Shown here piece by piece: positions 35,306 through 43,567 of a stretch of DNA of 43,636 nt. Under the pieces are notes generated by a model that saw nothing but the letters and a program-made list of their open reading frames with translations, searched no databases and was not told the origin of the DNA. The DNA is from Campylobacterota bacterium (GTDB lineage: Bacteria; Campylobacterota; Campylobacteria; Campylobacterales; Sulfurimonadaceae). The translations under genes were made by a program, and so were the position numbers. The stretch's first letter is position 1; each line of letters begins with the position of its first letter. Where the stretch lies: positions 1 to 43,636 of the forward strand of contig VCAX01000004.1 in NCBI GenBank assembly GCA_013607665.1, in the 5' to 3' direction.

Positions 35306-35983
35306 ATGATAAAAAGTTTCTTAATTATACTAAGTTTTTCAACATTGTTATTTGCTTCTGAGCAAATTGTTCTAGTTGTAGCAGATGATTTTAACGCATC
35401 TCACGCAAAACTGGCGTGTTATGAAGGTAAAAAGCAGATCTGCAAAGATATCGATGTCAATCTTGGGAAAAATGGTTTGGGATGGGGAATCGGCATGAAG
35501 AATATTCCTCACGCAGCAAATGAACCCTACAAACAGGAGGGCGACAAAAAAGCACCCGCCGGTATCTTTAAACTCAGCGATGCTTTTGGCTATGCAATAA
35601 GAGTCAATACAAAACTTCCTTATCTCCACGCAACAAAAGAGACAATCTGTGTAGATGATAGCAACTCCCCCTTTTACAACCAGATCATTCAGGCCAATGG
35701 AGATGAAAAGAGTTTTGAACATATGCGTCGCAAAGATGAACAATACAGACTAGGCATTGTTGTCGCACACAATCCTCACGCAGAGGCACAAAAAGGTTCG
35801 TGTATCTTTATGCACATTCAAAAAGCACCCCATGCGCCGACGGTAGGATGTACCTCAATGGCTAAAAAAGATTTACGAAAGATTATAGATTGGCTAGATA
35901 AAAAGAAAAATCCTATTTTGATTCAGATTCCTAAAAAATATATAAAAGAGGTAGAAAAGCTCTATCCTCAGATAAAACAGTAA
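35306..35983 (+). CDS. L,D-transpeptidase (YkuD) family protein
   Basis: The 225-residue protein has a signal peptide (IKSFLIILSFSTLLFAS) and a YkuD-type domain with VVADDFNASHAKLACYEG, GIFKLSDAFGYA and the catalytic region FMHIQKAPHAPTVGCTSM carrying the His and nucleophile Cys. Such enzymes form or edit peptidoglycan crosslinks in the periplasm. ATG at 35306 is chosen since TATAAT at 35281-35286 predicts an mRNA start near 35293, excluding the upstream in-frame extension of 34 codons. No Shine-Dalgarno is seen in the short leader. Three copies of the octamer CTCACGCA lie in this one gene. Confidence 0.85.
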   Translation: MIKSFLIILSFSTLLFASEQIVLVVADDFNASHAKLACYEGKKQICKDIDVNLGKNGLGWGIGMKNIPHAANEPYKQEGDKKAPAGIFKLSDAFGYAIRVNTKLPYLHATKETICVDDSNSPFYNQIIQANGDEKSFEHMRRKDEQYRLGIVVAHNPHAEAQKGSCIFMHIQKAPHAPTVGCTSMAKKDLRKIIDWLDKKKNPILIQIPKKYIKEVEKLYPQIKQ

Positions 35984-35990
35984 AAGAGAG

Positions 35991-37586
35991 TTACTCCTCC
36001 TCTTTTACCATTCTCTCTTTAGCTTCAATGCCCATTAATGAAAGTCCGGTTTTGATGCTCAGTGCTACAACGAGCATCAGTTTAAGCAGTTTTTCTTCAT
36101 CAGGTGTACCGATCATTTGTACATCATAGTAGAACTTATGCAGAGATGCCGCAAGTGATTTAAGGTAATCCGTAAGCTTTTGCACCTGTCGCGTATTAAA
36201 GGCATCTTCTACGACTTCAGGAAGTAAAAGCGCATCAAAAAGCAGTGAGTCAGCCTGCTCACTCAAACCTTTGAGCTCTGCAGCTAAAATCTCCGCTTCA
36301 CTCAACTCACTTTTACTCAGAAGTGTTTTAATTCTCGCATGCGCATATTGAATATAAAAAATTGGGTTGGAGCTGTCTTGCTTTTTAAACTCTGCAAGGT
36401 CAAACTCTAATGCCGTGTCACTCTTTTTACTTGCAAAGATAAAACGCAATGCATCCGCACTTATCTCTTCAACGATATCACTCATTAAGATGACATTACC
36501 CGCACGCTTACTCATTTTGTAAGGCTCACCATCTTTTAAGAGACTTACCATTTGCGAGAGCAATACCTCTAACTTGTTAGAATCATATCCAAGATACTCT
36601 ATAGCCGCTTTTACACGAGCGATATAGCCGTGATGGTCTGCACCCCAGATATTGATGTAGTGATCATACCCGCGTTCAAATTTTTGATTGTGGTAGACTA
36701 TATCACCGGCAAGATAGGTAGGACGGCCATCTTCACGAACAACGACTCTGTCTTTCTCATCCCCTTTTGCCTCAGATGCTATCCAGATTTTGCCATCTTT
36801 TTCATAAACACCCTCGCCCATCTTTTGCATGACTCTGTCCCAGTCATCATAAAGCGTCGATTCGTAAACAAAAGTATCAAAATGAATGTTCGTATCTGCC
36901 AAGTCTTTGACGATGATCTTCATCACTTCATCTTTTGCCCACATTGCAAGCTCACGCTGCCGTGACGCATCATGAAAGATTTCAGCTCCGAATTTCTCCA
37001 TCGCATCGCGTAAGAGTGCATCGAGATACTCACCTCTGTAGTACGATTCCGGATACTCTACTGTTTCATCTAAAAGATTTTCACGTCCATGAAGCTGAAT
37101 GGAAAGTCCAAGCAGATCGATCTGATTTCCCGCATCATTGACATAATATTCTGCTGTAATATCATAGCCGAGATGTTTTGCCAAACGATAGAGTGTATCA
37201 CCATAAACTGCACCCCTTGCATGACCGATATGCAGCGGTCCTGTTGGGTTTGCACTGACAAACTCTAAAAGTATCTTTTGATTTTTTTCTTGTTTGCCAA
37301 ATTGTGACGGATTATCAAGTGCCCACGATACATACTCTGTTAAAAACGCTTCACTGAGACGAAAGTTCAAATAACCTTTTACAGCCTCTACACTTGAAAA
37401 TTCTTCAGAGTCGTTAAATGATGAAGCTAGTTCATCTGCTATGATCATTGGAGATTTTTTTAACTCTTTTGCCAAAGAGAAGGCAATAGGTGTGGCAAAG
37501 TGCCCAAAAGAGCGGTCTCGAGGCTTTTCTAATACAACTTCACGACCAAGTTTTTCGCGCAAAAGCGCCGATACTCTTTGTTTCAA
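35991..37586 (-). CDS. argS: arginyl-tRNA synthetase
   Basis: This class I synthetase charges tRNA-Arg. The 531-residue protein has an N-terminal additional domain (RDRSFGHFATPIAFSLAKEL), the HIGH motif as PTGPLHIGHARGAVYGD, the KMSKS-like PYKMSKRAGNVI and the C-terminal DALR anticodon-binding region (about 415-531). The start is TTG, five bases after the tatA stop, without a clear Shine-Dalgarno sequence, so translation is probably coupled to tatA. The length is slightly short for the family (550-580). Confidence 0.95.
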   Translation of the reverse strand: MKQRVSALLREKLGREVVLEKPRDRSFGHFATPIAFSLAKELKKSPMIIADELASSFNDSEEFSSVEAVKGYLNFRLSEAFLTEYVSWALDNPSQFGKQEKNQKILLEFVSANPTGPLHIGHARGAVYGDTLYRLAKHLGYDITAEYYVNDAGNQIDLLGLSIQLHGRENLLDETVEYPESYYRGEYLDALLRDAMEKFGAEIFHDASRQRELAMWAKDEVMKIIVKDLADTNIHFDTFVYESTLYDDWDRVMQKMGEGVYEKDGKIWIASEAKGDEKDRVVVREDGRPTYLAGDIVYHNQKFERGYDHYINIWGADHHGYIARVKAAIEYLGYDSNKLEVLLSQMVSLLKDGEPYKMSKRAGNVILMSDIVEEISADALRFIFASKKSDTALEFDLAEFKKQDSSNPIFYIQYAHARIKTLLSKSELSEAEILAAELKGLSEQADSLLFDALLLPEVVEDAFNTRQVQKLTDYLKSLAASLHKFYYDVQMIGTPDEEKLLKLMLVVALSIKTGLSLMGIEAKERMVKEEE

Positions 37587-37591
37587 GGGGC

Positions 37592-37822
37592 TTACGCTTG
37601 TGTAGTAGTTTTTGGAGTCTCTTCGCTTGAAGCAACCTCTTCACTTTTTTCAACTTTTTTAGGCGCTTCTACTTCTACCTCATCCACTTCTTTCATCTCT
37701 TGCTTGAAGTTTTTGATCCCTTTTCCAAGACCTTTTGCTAAATCTGGTATCTTTTTCGCACCAAAGAGCAATACAATGATTCCAAAGATGAGTAGTAACT
37801 CTGTTCCACCAGGCATTCCCAT
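37592..37822 (-). CDS. tatA: twin-arginine translocase subunit TatA
   Basis: The 76-residue protein has a short N-terminal membrane helix (about 6-22: [20 protein letters not shown]) and an amphipathic helix [20 protein letters not shown], then an acidic tail. This is the TatA pattern, the pore-forming part of the folded-protein exporter. AAGGA precedes the ATG and a TATAAT promoter lies 30 bases upstream. It is 5 bases from argS. Confidence 0.93.
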   Translation of the reverse strand: MGMPGGTELLLIFGIIVLLFGAKKIPDLAKGLGKGIKNFKQEMKEVDEVEVEAPKKVEKSEEVASSEETPKTTTQA

Positions 37823-37851
37823 AGTTATTCCTTTTATAATGTAAGTGCGAT

Positions 37852-37857
37852 ATTATA
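37852..37857 (-). promoter_or_regulatory. -10 element of tatA-argS
   Basis: The minus strand reads GTTTGCTATAATATCG, an extended TG-TATAAT -10 box. It is in the 54-bp gap between gmk and tatA, so tatA-argS can be transcribed apart from gmk. The leader would be about 22 bases. Confidence 0.6.
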
Positions 37858-37876
37858 GCAAACTTTTTTGTTTTTT

Positions 37877-38497
37877 TTATAAATCTTCCCACTGATTGAC
37901 AAATGCATTTATTTCATCATTTGATTTTTTAAAGCGTGCCGTTGTTGCGATAATTCGCAACTTTTTCGCAGCCTCTTCAAGATCATCATTTATCAGCAGA
38001 TATTCATATTCAGAAACACGCTGAATCTCTTTACGTGCCATCTTAATACGGCGTTCTATCACTTCTTCTTCATCGGTTGAGCGATTTTGTAATCGCCGTT
38101 TGAGCTCTGAGAGTGTCGGCGGTGTAATGAAAACAGATGTAGCAATATCACCTAGACGGCTGTTTATTGCACCGTTTCCCTGTACATCAATATCAAAAAT
38201 AACCAGCTTACCCTGTGAGAGTGCCTCTTTGACAGGTCGAAGTGATGTGCCATAATAATTTCCATGTACAACTGCATACTCTAAAAACTGATCCTCTTCT
38301 ATCTCTCTTTTAAACTCTTCTTTATCGACAAAATGATAATCAACCCCATCGACTTCCCCTTTTCGCATAGGACGAGTTGTTGTAGATATGGAGAAGTAAC
38401 ACTCTCCTATATCATCGATGATTTTATGAATCAGAGAACTCTTTCCTGCGCCGCTTGGGCCTGAAAGTACCAATACGGCACTATTCATCTTACTCAT
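37877..38497 (-). CDS. gmk: guanylate kinase
   Basis: This phosphorylates GMP to GDP. The 206-residue protein has the P-loop LSGPSGAGKSSL (12-23), the GMP-binding FSISTTTRPMRKGEVDGVDYHF and YGTSLRPVKE, and the lid ENRS-like RLQNRSTDEEEVIERRI. Its ATG overlaps the TGA of the preceding acidic protein gene (ATGA). A second in-frame ATG three codons later is possible. Confidence 0.95.
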   Translation of the reverse strand: MSKMNSAVLVLSGPSGAGKSSLIHKIIDDIGECYFSISTTTRPMRKGEVDGVDYHFVDKEEFKREIEEDQFLEYAVVHGNYYGTSLRPVKEALSQGKLVIFDIDVQGNGAINSRLGDIATSVFITPPTLSELKRRLQNRSTDEEEVIERRIKMARKEIQRVSEYEYLLINDDLEEAAKKLRIIATTARFKKSNDEINAFVNQWEDL

Positions 38498-40002
38498 GAC
38501 TGCTCACCTAGTTCTATATTTATAGTAATCTTCATCCCTTTCATAGAGGCTGCTACATCTTTGTCATCCAAAGCTTTTAAAAGTTTTTTCAAAGCAGCTA
38601 CCCCCTCTACGTTCTCCGACGCTTGCTCTTTTGATGCTGCTTCTTCCTCAGCCTCTTCAAGTAACTCTTCAACATCTTCAGGTGTGACCTCTTCCTCTGT
38701 TTGGAGTTCTTCTTCATCAAGTTCTTCACCAAGTGCAAGTTTGAGATCTTTTGAGCTGAGTTTATCAAGTGAATCTATCTCAGAAGCGGCAATTTCAAGG
38801 AGTGTTTCATCATCGAGTTCACTCTCAAGATCCTCTTCACTCAACTCTTCTACCGCCTCTTGAATCTGCTGCTCAAGTTCAGCGATATCAGGCTCCTCTT
38901 CCAGCTCTTCTTTTGATTCTTCCTCTACTTCGTCAAACGCTTCAACAGACTCAGAACGCTCTTCTGCTATATCACTCTCAAGCTCTACTGCATCGCTCTC
39001 AGTTTCTTCTTCAGGCTCATTTTCAGACTCTTCTTCTTCAAGCATTTCTTCCTCAGCTGTTTCCTCTGCTAGTTCTTCTTCTGCTTCATCTAACGCTTCA
39101 ACAGCTTCTGGAGTGACTTCCTCTTCTGTTTCAAGTACATCTTCTGCAATCTCTTCTTCTAAAGAATCACTTATATCACTTTCTTCTTCGTGAATATCTT
39201 CTAGTTCTTCATTCTCTTGACTATCTTCCATCTCTTCATCAAGTGTCAACAGCTCTTCATCATCTTCAGAAATATCAGCATCTGCCTCATCTTCTAAGTC
39301 AAGTGCCATAGCAAAATCAAGTGTTTCATCTTCTGTCACTTCTTTTTCATCTGTTTCTTCTGTTTCATCAAGAAGATCTTTTACCTTTTGTGCCTCTTCA
39401 TCATCGAGTACACTTTCATTCAGACTCTCTACATTTAATGCTTCATCATCTATCAGCGTCTCATCCAAATCTTCATCATCAAGAATTAAGGTATCATCAC
39501 TGCCTTGCACATCAAGTTCAAATTCATCTATATCAAGATTTACCTCTTCATCCAAAGAGACCTCTTCAAGATCATCTAGTTCCTCTACTTCGGCTATATC
39601 GTCAACAGCTTCATTGCTCTCTTCTATCTCTTGTGCCAACTCCTCTTCTACACTCTGAGAGCTTGGTGCTACGTCCCCTTTTTCGATCTCTTTGTCAAAC
39701 ATCGCAAACAGCTCTACAAGATCTGTCGGTAAAAACGGTTTTTTCAATGTGGAGTCAAAAGCTGTCGCTTCTTGGGCATCTCTTGCACAGATATGCAGAC
39801 TCTTTGTAAAGTTCACTTTCGATTGTAGTGCCTCTAAAACTTCATCCCCGCCTATAGAGTCATCTACTACTACAAGATCATACGAAGTCCCTACAATATC
39901 TTCAATATTTGTCACTATATCCAATTCATCAGAAGTTTTCTGAGCACTTAATGTCACTAACTTGTTTACAACCGGATTATCATTTAAAAGTAGTATCTTC
40001 AC
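38494..40002 (-). CDS. receiver-like domain with a very long acidic tail, function unknown
   Basis: The 502-residue protein starts with GTG, with AAGGAA six bases upstream. Residues 1-105 look like a response-regulator receiver: KILLLNDNPVVNKLV, VVVDD with Asp47/48 at the phosphorylation position, and LKKPFLPTDLVELF with Lys88. Asn7-Asp8 replaces the usual acidic pair. Residues about 110-470 are almost wholly Glu/Asp/Ser/Leu/Ala with repeated EEVTPE blocks. A short C-terminal segment (GVAALKKLLKALDDKDVAAS, then KGMKITINIEL) is amphipathic. It may be a scaffold or a polyanion that binds basic partners; I do not recognise it. The gene overlaps gmk by four bases. Confidence 0.75.
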   Translation of the reverse strand: MKILLLNDNPVVNKLVTLSAQKTSDELDIVTNIEDIVGTSYDLVVVDDSIGGDEVLEALQSKVNFTKSLHICARDAQEATAFDSTLKKPFLPTDLVELFAMFDKEIEKGDVAPSSQSVEEELAQEIEESNEAVDDIAEVEELDDLEEVSLDEEVNLDIDEFELDVQGSDDTLILDDEDLDETLIDDEALNVESLNESVLDDEEAQKVKDLLDETEETDEKEVTEDETLDFAMALDLEDEADADISEDDEELLTLDEEMEDSQENEELEDIHEEESDISDSLEEEIAEDVLETEEEVTPEAVEALDEAEEELAEETAEEEMLEEEESENEPEEETESDAVELESDIAEERSESVEAFDEVEEESKEELEEEPDIAELEQQIQEAVEELSEEDLESELDDETLLEIAASEIDSLDKLSSKDLKLALGEELDEEELQTEEEVTPEDVEELLEEAEEEAASKEQASENVEGVAALKKLLKALDDKDVAASMKGMKITINIELGEQS

Positions 40003-40053
40003 GCATGTTCCTTGAAAGAGATTGTCAATTTGCTCTTATTGTACCTAAAAAAA

Positions 40054-40818
40054 CTAAAAAAGCATTTCTAAAGCATTAAAAGCTTCTTGAACCTCTCCTT
40101 TTAAAATAAGCATTATTGCCGTCAATGTTGCGATGAGTACGGCAAAGGAAACCATAATTTTAATTGGAAATCCAATTACCAAAAGGTTAAACTGAGGCAT
40201 TGTCTTCATCAGCATTCCAAATATTACATCTGCGAGCCAAGAAAGTGCAATAATTGGAAAGGCTATGATAAAACCAACCAAGAACATATTCGCAGCTGCG
40301 TGCATCAGATAATGAAATATATCTTCACTCATTAAAAAGCCGCCAAGCGGCACTGTTTTAAGGCTATGGTCTATAAAAAGCAGCATCCAGTGGTGCAGAT
40401 TTAAAGCAAAAAGTACCATAAATGCCAAAAGTGATAAAAACTGTGAAATAATCGGCATAGAGATCCCCGACTGCGGATCAATGGCACTTGCCATTGAAAA
40501 ACCCATCATAAACGATATCTGTCCACCTGCAAAAGTGATAACATTATATGCAAGCTGCAATGCTACACCCACTATGAGTCCCAGCATAAACTCACTCAAT
40601 ATCGCAATAATTATCGCCGGAACAGTGAGTGCTATATCTACAGAGGGCATGGAGGTATAAAAAACAACTGCAAAAAAGAATGCCATTGTCGCTTTTATAT
40701 TCATGGGAATGTTATTGTGAGAAAAGATAGGTACCGCAATGAAGAGTCCGGCAAAACGAAAAAAAAGCAGTAAGAACCCGACAACATTTGCTTCGTTAAA
40801 TATCTGTGCGAGTTCCAT
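40054..40818 (-). CDS. fliR: flagellar biosynthesis protein FliR
   Basis: The 254-residue inner-membrane protein is part of the flagellar type III export gate (FliPQR). It shows FFRFAGLFIAVPIFSHNNIPMNIK at the N-terminus, the conserved GFSMASAIDPQSG and the C-terminal MPQFNLLVIGFPIKIMVSF. Six membrane helices are visible. It is four bases after the LolD-like ATPase gene; the 51-bp gap to the acidic protein gene is ordinary. This indicates a flagellated organism. Confidence 0.95.
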   Translation of the reverse strand: MELAQIFNEANVVGFLLLFFRFAGLFIAVPIFSHNNIPMNIKATMAFFFAVVFYTSMPSVDIALTVPAIIIAILSEFMLGLIVGVALQLAYNVITFAGGQISFMMGFSMASAIDPQSGISMPIISQFLSLLAFMVLFALNLHHWMLLFIDHSLKTVPLGGFLMSEDIFHYLMHAAANMFLVGFIIAFPIIALSWLADVIFGMLMKTMPQFNLLVIGFPIKIMVSFAVLIATLTAIMLILKGEVQEAFNALEMLF

Positions 40819-40822
40819 AATC

Positions 40823-41467
40823 TTATTGTACCTCTATCAACTCTTTGTTCTCAAGACGATAGATCTTATCGCACATATGGGCAAGTGTTTCATCATGTGT
40901 GACAAGGACCATACCTGCCTCATTTGCCTGTAAATATTCAAAAAAAAGCTCCATCACTTCATGTGCTGTGGCAGTATCTAGGTTTCCTGTCGGCTCATCC
41001 GCAAAAATGATACTTGGTTTTTTTGTCAACACTCTTGCAATAGAGACACGCTGCTGCTGTCCACCGGAGAGCTCTGTCACTTTTTGATGAATACAATGCG
41101 CAATGTCCAAACGCTTCAAAAGCGCTTCATCTATCTTCTCTTGTGCCAATATCTCAGATACTTCAAGATTCTCATACGCAGTGAAACCTTTAAAAAGATA
41201 GTGTGACTGGAAAACAAGTCCAAGTTCATTACGGCGCAGCAGTGAAAGTTTTTTAGGCTTCATAGCCAGAACATCCTCACCAAGCAGTGTAACTTCACCA
41301 CTATCCGGTTTTAAAAGAGTCGAGAGCAGATGTAAAAGTGTAGACTTTCCACTTCCGCTTATACCGATAATGGCAATGCTCTCTTTGGTATTGAGTTTTA
41401 GCGAGACATCAGAAAAAAGTTCATAATCAAAAGAGTGCGATAAATTTTTAGCGGATAATAGATTCAT
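40823..41467 (-). CDS. ABC transporter ATP-binding protein, LolD-like
   Basis: This 214-residue ATPase has Walker A GISGSGKSTLL, the Q loop FQSHYLFKGFTAYENL, signature LSGGQQQRVSIARVL, Walker B IIFADEPTGNLD and switch VTHDE. The form is that of LolD/MacB-type ATPases driving lipoprotein release or efflux. No partner permease is adjacent. The ATG at 41467 is preferred over an upstream TTG six codons before, although neither has a good ribosome site. Confidence 0.88.
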   Translation of the reverse strand: MNLLSAKNLSHSFDYELFSDVSLKLNTKESIAIIGISGSGKSTLLHLLSTLLKPDSGEVTLLGEDVLAMKPKKLSLLRRNELGLVFQSHYLFKGFTAYENLEVSEILAQEKIDEALLKRLDIAHCIHQKVTELSGGQQQRVSIARVLTKKPSIIFADEPTGNLDTATAHEVMELFFEYLQANEAGMVLVTHDETLAHMCDKIYRLENKELIEVQ

Positions 41468-41540
41468 AAAAAAGATTATAATCAAATCTAGCTTATTGTA
41501 AGTTTGTTTTGGGGATATTTAAAGAGTAATTTTATAGGGG

Positions 41541-41567
41541 ATGAGTTAAGCCAAAGGCTTAGCTCAT
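41541..41567 (-). terminator. hairpin at the end of tsf
   Basis: ATGAGTTAAGCC (41541-41552) and GGCTTAGCTCAT (41556-41567) pair with one internal mismatch and an AAA loop. The tsf stop codon is inside the right arm. It is followed on the minus strand by CCCCTATAAAATT, with no proper T run, so it may act as a weak terminator or a 3-prime-end stabiliser. Confidence 0.55.
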
Positions 41568-42611
41568 TTGTGCTGCAACTTCTGCTGCGAAGTCGTCTTC
41601 TTTTTTCTCAAGTCCTTCACCAACTTCAAAGCGAACGAACTCAGTGATCTCAGCTGTACCACCGCATGCTTTTGCTGCTTTTTCAACTGCTTGTGCAACA
41701 GTTAATTTATCATCTAAAACATATTGTTGGTCAAGAAGCGCTTGCTCTTGGTCAAGAAGTGTATTGTCTAAGATAAATCTTGCGATTTTACCAGGAATGA
41801 TTTTGTCTAAAATCTTCTCTGGTTTACCCTCAGCAAGAAGTTCCTCTTTGATCTTTGCTTCTGCAGCTGCCATTACTTCATCAGTAAGTTGCATCATAGA
41901 AACGTATTCTGGAACATTTTTAAGAGGTTTTCCAAGACGTGCAAGCTCTTCGTTCTCTTTTTTGAGTGCTTCAATACGACCTTTTGTTTCACCTTCAACA
42001 TACTCAGGATCGAAATCTTTGTAGCTGAGTGTTGTTGGTTTCATTGCTGAAGCGTGCATTGCAATTTGCTTGAGAGTATCTCTCATGCACTCTGCAGTCT
42101 TCTCAGAATCACATTTCGCTTTTACGATAACTGCAATACGATTGTTTGAGTGAATGTATCCATTCATAGCTTCAGTAGGTTCTGCTTTCATTACTGCAAA
42201 ACGGCGAACTTCAATTTTTTCACCGATTTTTGTTACAGACTCTACAAATTTTTCATTGTATGCAGATGCGCTAAGTGCTTCCACATCAGCCGGTTCGTTG
42301 TTGTAGATCTCTTCTACCGTATCTTTTACAAGATTTTGGAAACCTTCATTTTGTGCAACGAAGTCAGTCTCAGAGTTTACTTCAACAACAGCCGCTTTTG
42401 AAAAGTCATCTGCCATTTTATAACCAACAAGACCTTCTGCTGCAACACGGTCAGCTTTTTTAGCTGCTTTAGCGATACCACGTTCTTTTAAAAGCTCTTT
42501 TGCTTTGTCCATATCTCCGTCAGCTTCAACTAAAACTTTTTTACAATCCATCATTGGTGCGTCAGTCGCTTGACGCAACTCTTTTACCATTGCTGCTGTA
42601 ATTGCTGCCAT
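41559..42611 (-). CDS. tsf: translation elongation factor Ts
   Basis: This guanine-nucleotide exchange factor for EF-Tu has 350 residues. The N-terminal UBA-like region [32 protein letters not shown] contains the family signature; [18 protein letters not shown] is the TDFVA motif, and [19 protein letters not shown] lies near the C-terminus. It is longer than E. coli EF-Ts (283) but in the range of Campylobacterota enzymes. It begins one base after rpsB, as in nearly all bacteria. Confidence 0.96.
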   Translation of the reverse strand: MAAITAAMVKELRQATDAPMMDCKKVLVEADGDMDKAKELLKERGIAKAAKKADRVAAEGLVGYKMADDFSKAAVVEVNSETDFVAQNEGFQNLVKDTVEEIYNNEPADVEALSASAYNEKFVESVTKIGEKIEVRRFAVMKAEPTEAMNGYIHSNNRIAVIVKAKCDSEKTAECMRDTLKQIAMHASAMKPTTLSYKDFDPEYVEGETKGRIEALKKENEELARLGKPLKNVPEYVSMMQLTDEVMAAAEAKIKEELLAEGKPEKILDKIIPGKIARFILDNTLLDQEQALLDQQYVLDDKLTVAQAVEKAAKACGGTAEITEFVRFEVGEGLEKKEDDFAAEVAAQMS

Positions 42612-42612
42612 C

Positions 42613-43395
42613 TTATGCTTCCTCTGTAGTAGTTTCTTCAGTTGCTGGAGCTTCTGTAGCTGCTGCTTCTTCAGTAGCTACTTCTTCAGTCTGCTCAACT
42701 TCTTCACCTTGACCATCACGAAGCGCTTTCCCTTCATTGATAGCAGCTGTCATTTCACGACAGAAAAGTTGGATAGAACGGATAGCATCATCATTACCAG
42801 GGATTGGGTAAGTGATAAGGTCAGGGTCACAGTTAGTATCAAGTGGAGCTACAACAGGGATACCAAGACGACGTGCTTCTAAAACTGCAGTGTGCTCTTT
42901 AACCGCATCTACGATGAAAAGCATATCTGGAAGTTTTTTCATATCACGGATACCATCGAAATACATTTCAAGTTTGTCTTTCTTTCTTGAAAGCATCAAT
43001 GCTTCTTTTTTAGTTAAAAGATCGATTTGACCATTTTCTTGCATTTCAGTGATAACATCAAGTTTACGAATAGACTTTTGAATAGTTGGGAAGTTAGTAA
43101 GCATACCACCTAACCATCTGTTGTCTACATATGGCATACCACATGCGATTGCTGCTTCACGGACAGAGTTGCGCGCTTGTTTTTTTGTACCAACGAAAAG
43201 GATAGTTTGTCCTTCTGCAGCTGCATCAACAACGATTTGATATGTGTTACGGAAGTAACGCAATGTTTTTTGTAAATCGATAATATAGATATTTTTACGA
43301 ACACCGAAAATGAATTTTTTCATTTTTGGGTTCCAACGACGAGTTTGGTGTCCGAAGTGTACACCACATTCCAATAGGTCTTTCATAGTTACCAT
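42613..43395 (-). CDS. rpsB: 30S ribosomal protein S2
   Basis: The 260-residue ribosomal protein has the S2 signature [20 protein letters not shown], then [11 protein letters not shown], then [13 protein letters not shown]. The C-terminal 35 residues are an extra Glu/Ala/Thr-rich low-complexity tail, probably unstructured. It is the first gene of the rpsB-tsf operon. AAGGA lies just before the ATG, and a structured leader of about 160 bases precedes it. Confidence 0.96.
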   Translation of the reverse strand: MVTMKDLLECGVHFGHQTRRWNPKMKKFIFGVRKNIYIIDLQKTLRYFRNTYQIVVDAAAEGQTILFVGTKKQARNSVREAAIACGMPYVDNRWLGGMLTNFPTIQKSIRKLDVITEMQENGQIDLLTKKEALMLSRKKDKLEMYFDGIRDMKKLPDMLFIVDAVKEHTAVLEARRLGIPVVAPLDTNCDPDLITYPIPGNDDAIRSIQLFCREMTAAINEGKALRDGQGEEVEQTEEVATEEAAATEAPATEETTTEEA

Positions 43396-43561
43396 AAGAG
43401 GTCCTTAAAAGGCGTCATAATGCGCCAGAAATTTCACCGGTTGGCTTTGGGAATGTCAGACATGGACTCTCTAAAAAGAGAGTTGCACCGGTTTTTTGAC
43501 ATAACCTGTTAATGTTTTCAACTGCAATAAAACTGCAATAAAACAGAAGAAAAATCCGCGA
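43396..43561 (-). promoter_or_regulatory. structured leader of rpsB-tsf
   Basis: Between the promoter and rpsB several elements lie in order: a GGCG/CGCC hairpin (43411-43426), CACCGGTT at 43435-43442, a perfect 7-base hairpin ACTCTCT/AGAGAGT (43466-43472; 43477-43483), and a second CACCGGTT at 43486-43493. The ACCGGT cores are self-complementary and can pair with each other, enclosing the hairpin. Such a layout suggests r-protein autoregulation, by analogy with rpsB leaders in other bacteria; the structure itself is unrecognised. Confidence 0.5.
43521..43542 (-). repeat. tandem 11-bp repeat
   Basis: ACTGCAATAAA occurs twice in direct tandem (43521-43531 and 43532-43542) just downstream of the rpsB -10 box. 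It lies in the leader; the meaning is unknown. Confidence 0.6.
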
Positions 43562-43567
43562 ATTATA
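43562..43567 (-). promoter_or_regulatory. -10 element of rpsB-tsf
   Basis: The minus strand reads TAGTATAATTCGCGG, with TATAAT as -10 box, about 165 bases before the rpsB ATG. Upstream sequence is AT-rich; no good -35 is seen. The rest of the window (43568-43636) is AT-rich and shows no gene. Confidence 0.6.

Larger units (their letters stand above)
4949..35782. repeat. dispersed octamer TGCGTGAG/CTCACGCA, 23 copies
   Basis: Plus-strand TGCGTGAG starts at 4949, 5540, 6518, 10785, 13855, 16618, 21792, 26126, 29740, 33894 and 34174. The reverse complement CTCACGCA starts at 14572, 17625, 25360, 28769, 29015, 29694, 30525, 31384, 32253, 35400, 35508 and 35775. Nearly all are inside genes, in different reading frames and in either direction relative to transcription. 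The preceding base (reading TGCGTGAG) is almost always C or T. The near-neighbour TGCGTGAA was seen about five times, so the final G matters. It looks like a genome-wide signal such as an uptake or Chi-like sequence. Confidence 0.8.

Noticed and set aside
38561-39809. Long open frames on the plus strand opposite the acidic protein gene
   Set aside because: They encode Ser- or Leu/His-rich low-complexity sequence that is simply the complement of Glu/Asp codons; no ribosome sites or families.
42613-42720. Repetitive GAA/GCT-rich sequence at the end of rpsB as a frameshift or repeat
   Set aside because: It stays in frame and encodes an Ala/Glu/Thr tail, which is known to vary in S2 proteins.
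43396-43561. Possible tRNA or small RNA gene upstream of rpsB
   Set aside because: No cloverleaf or anticodon arm could be drawn; the hairpins fit a leader better.
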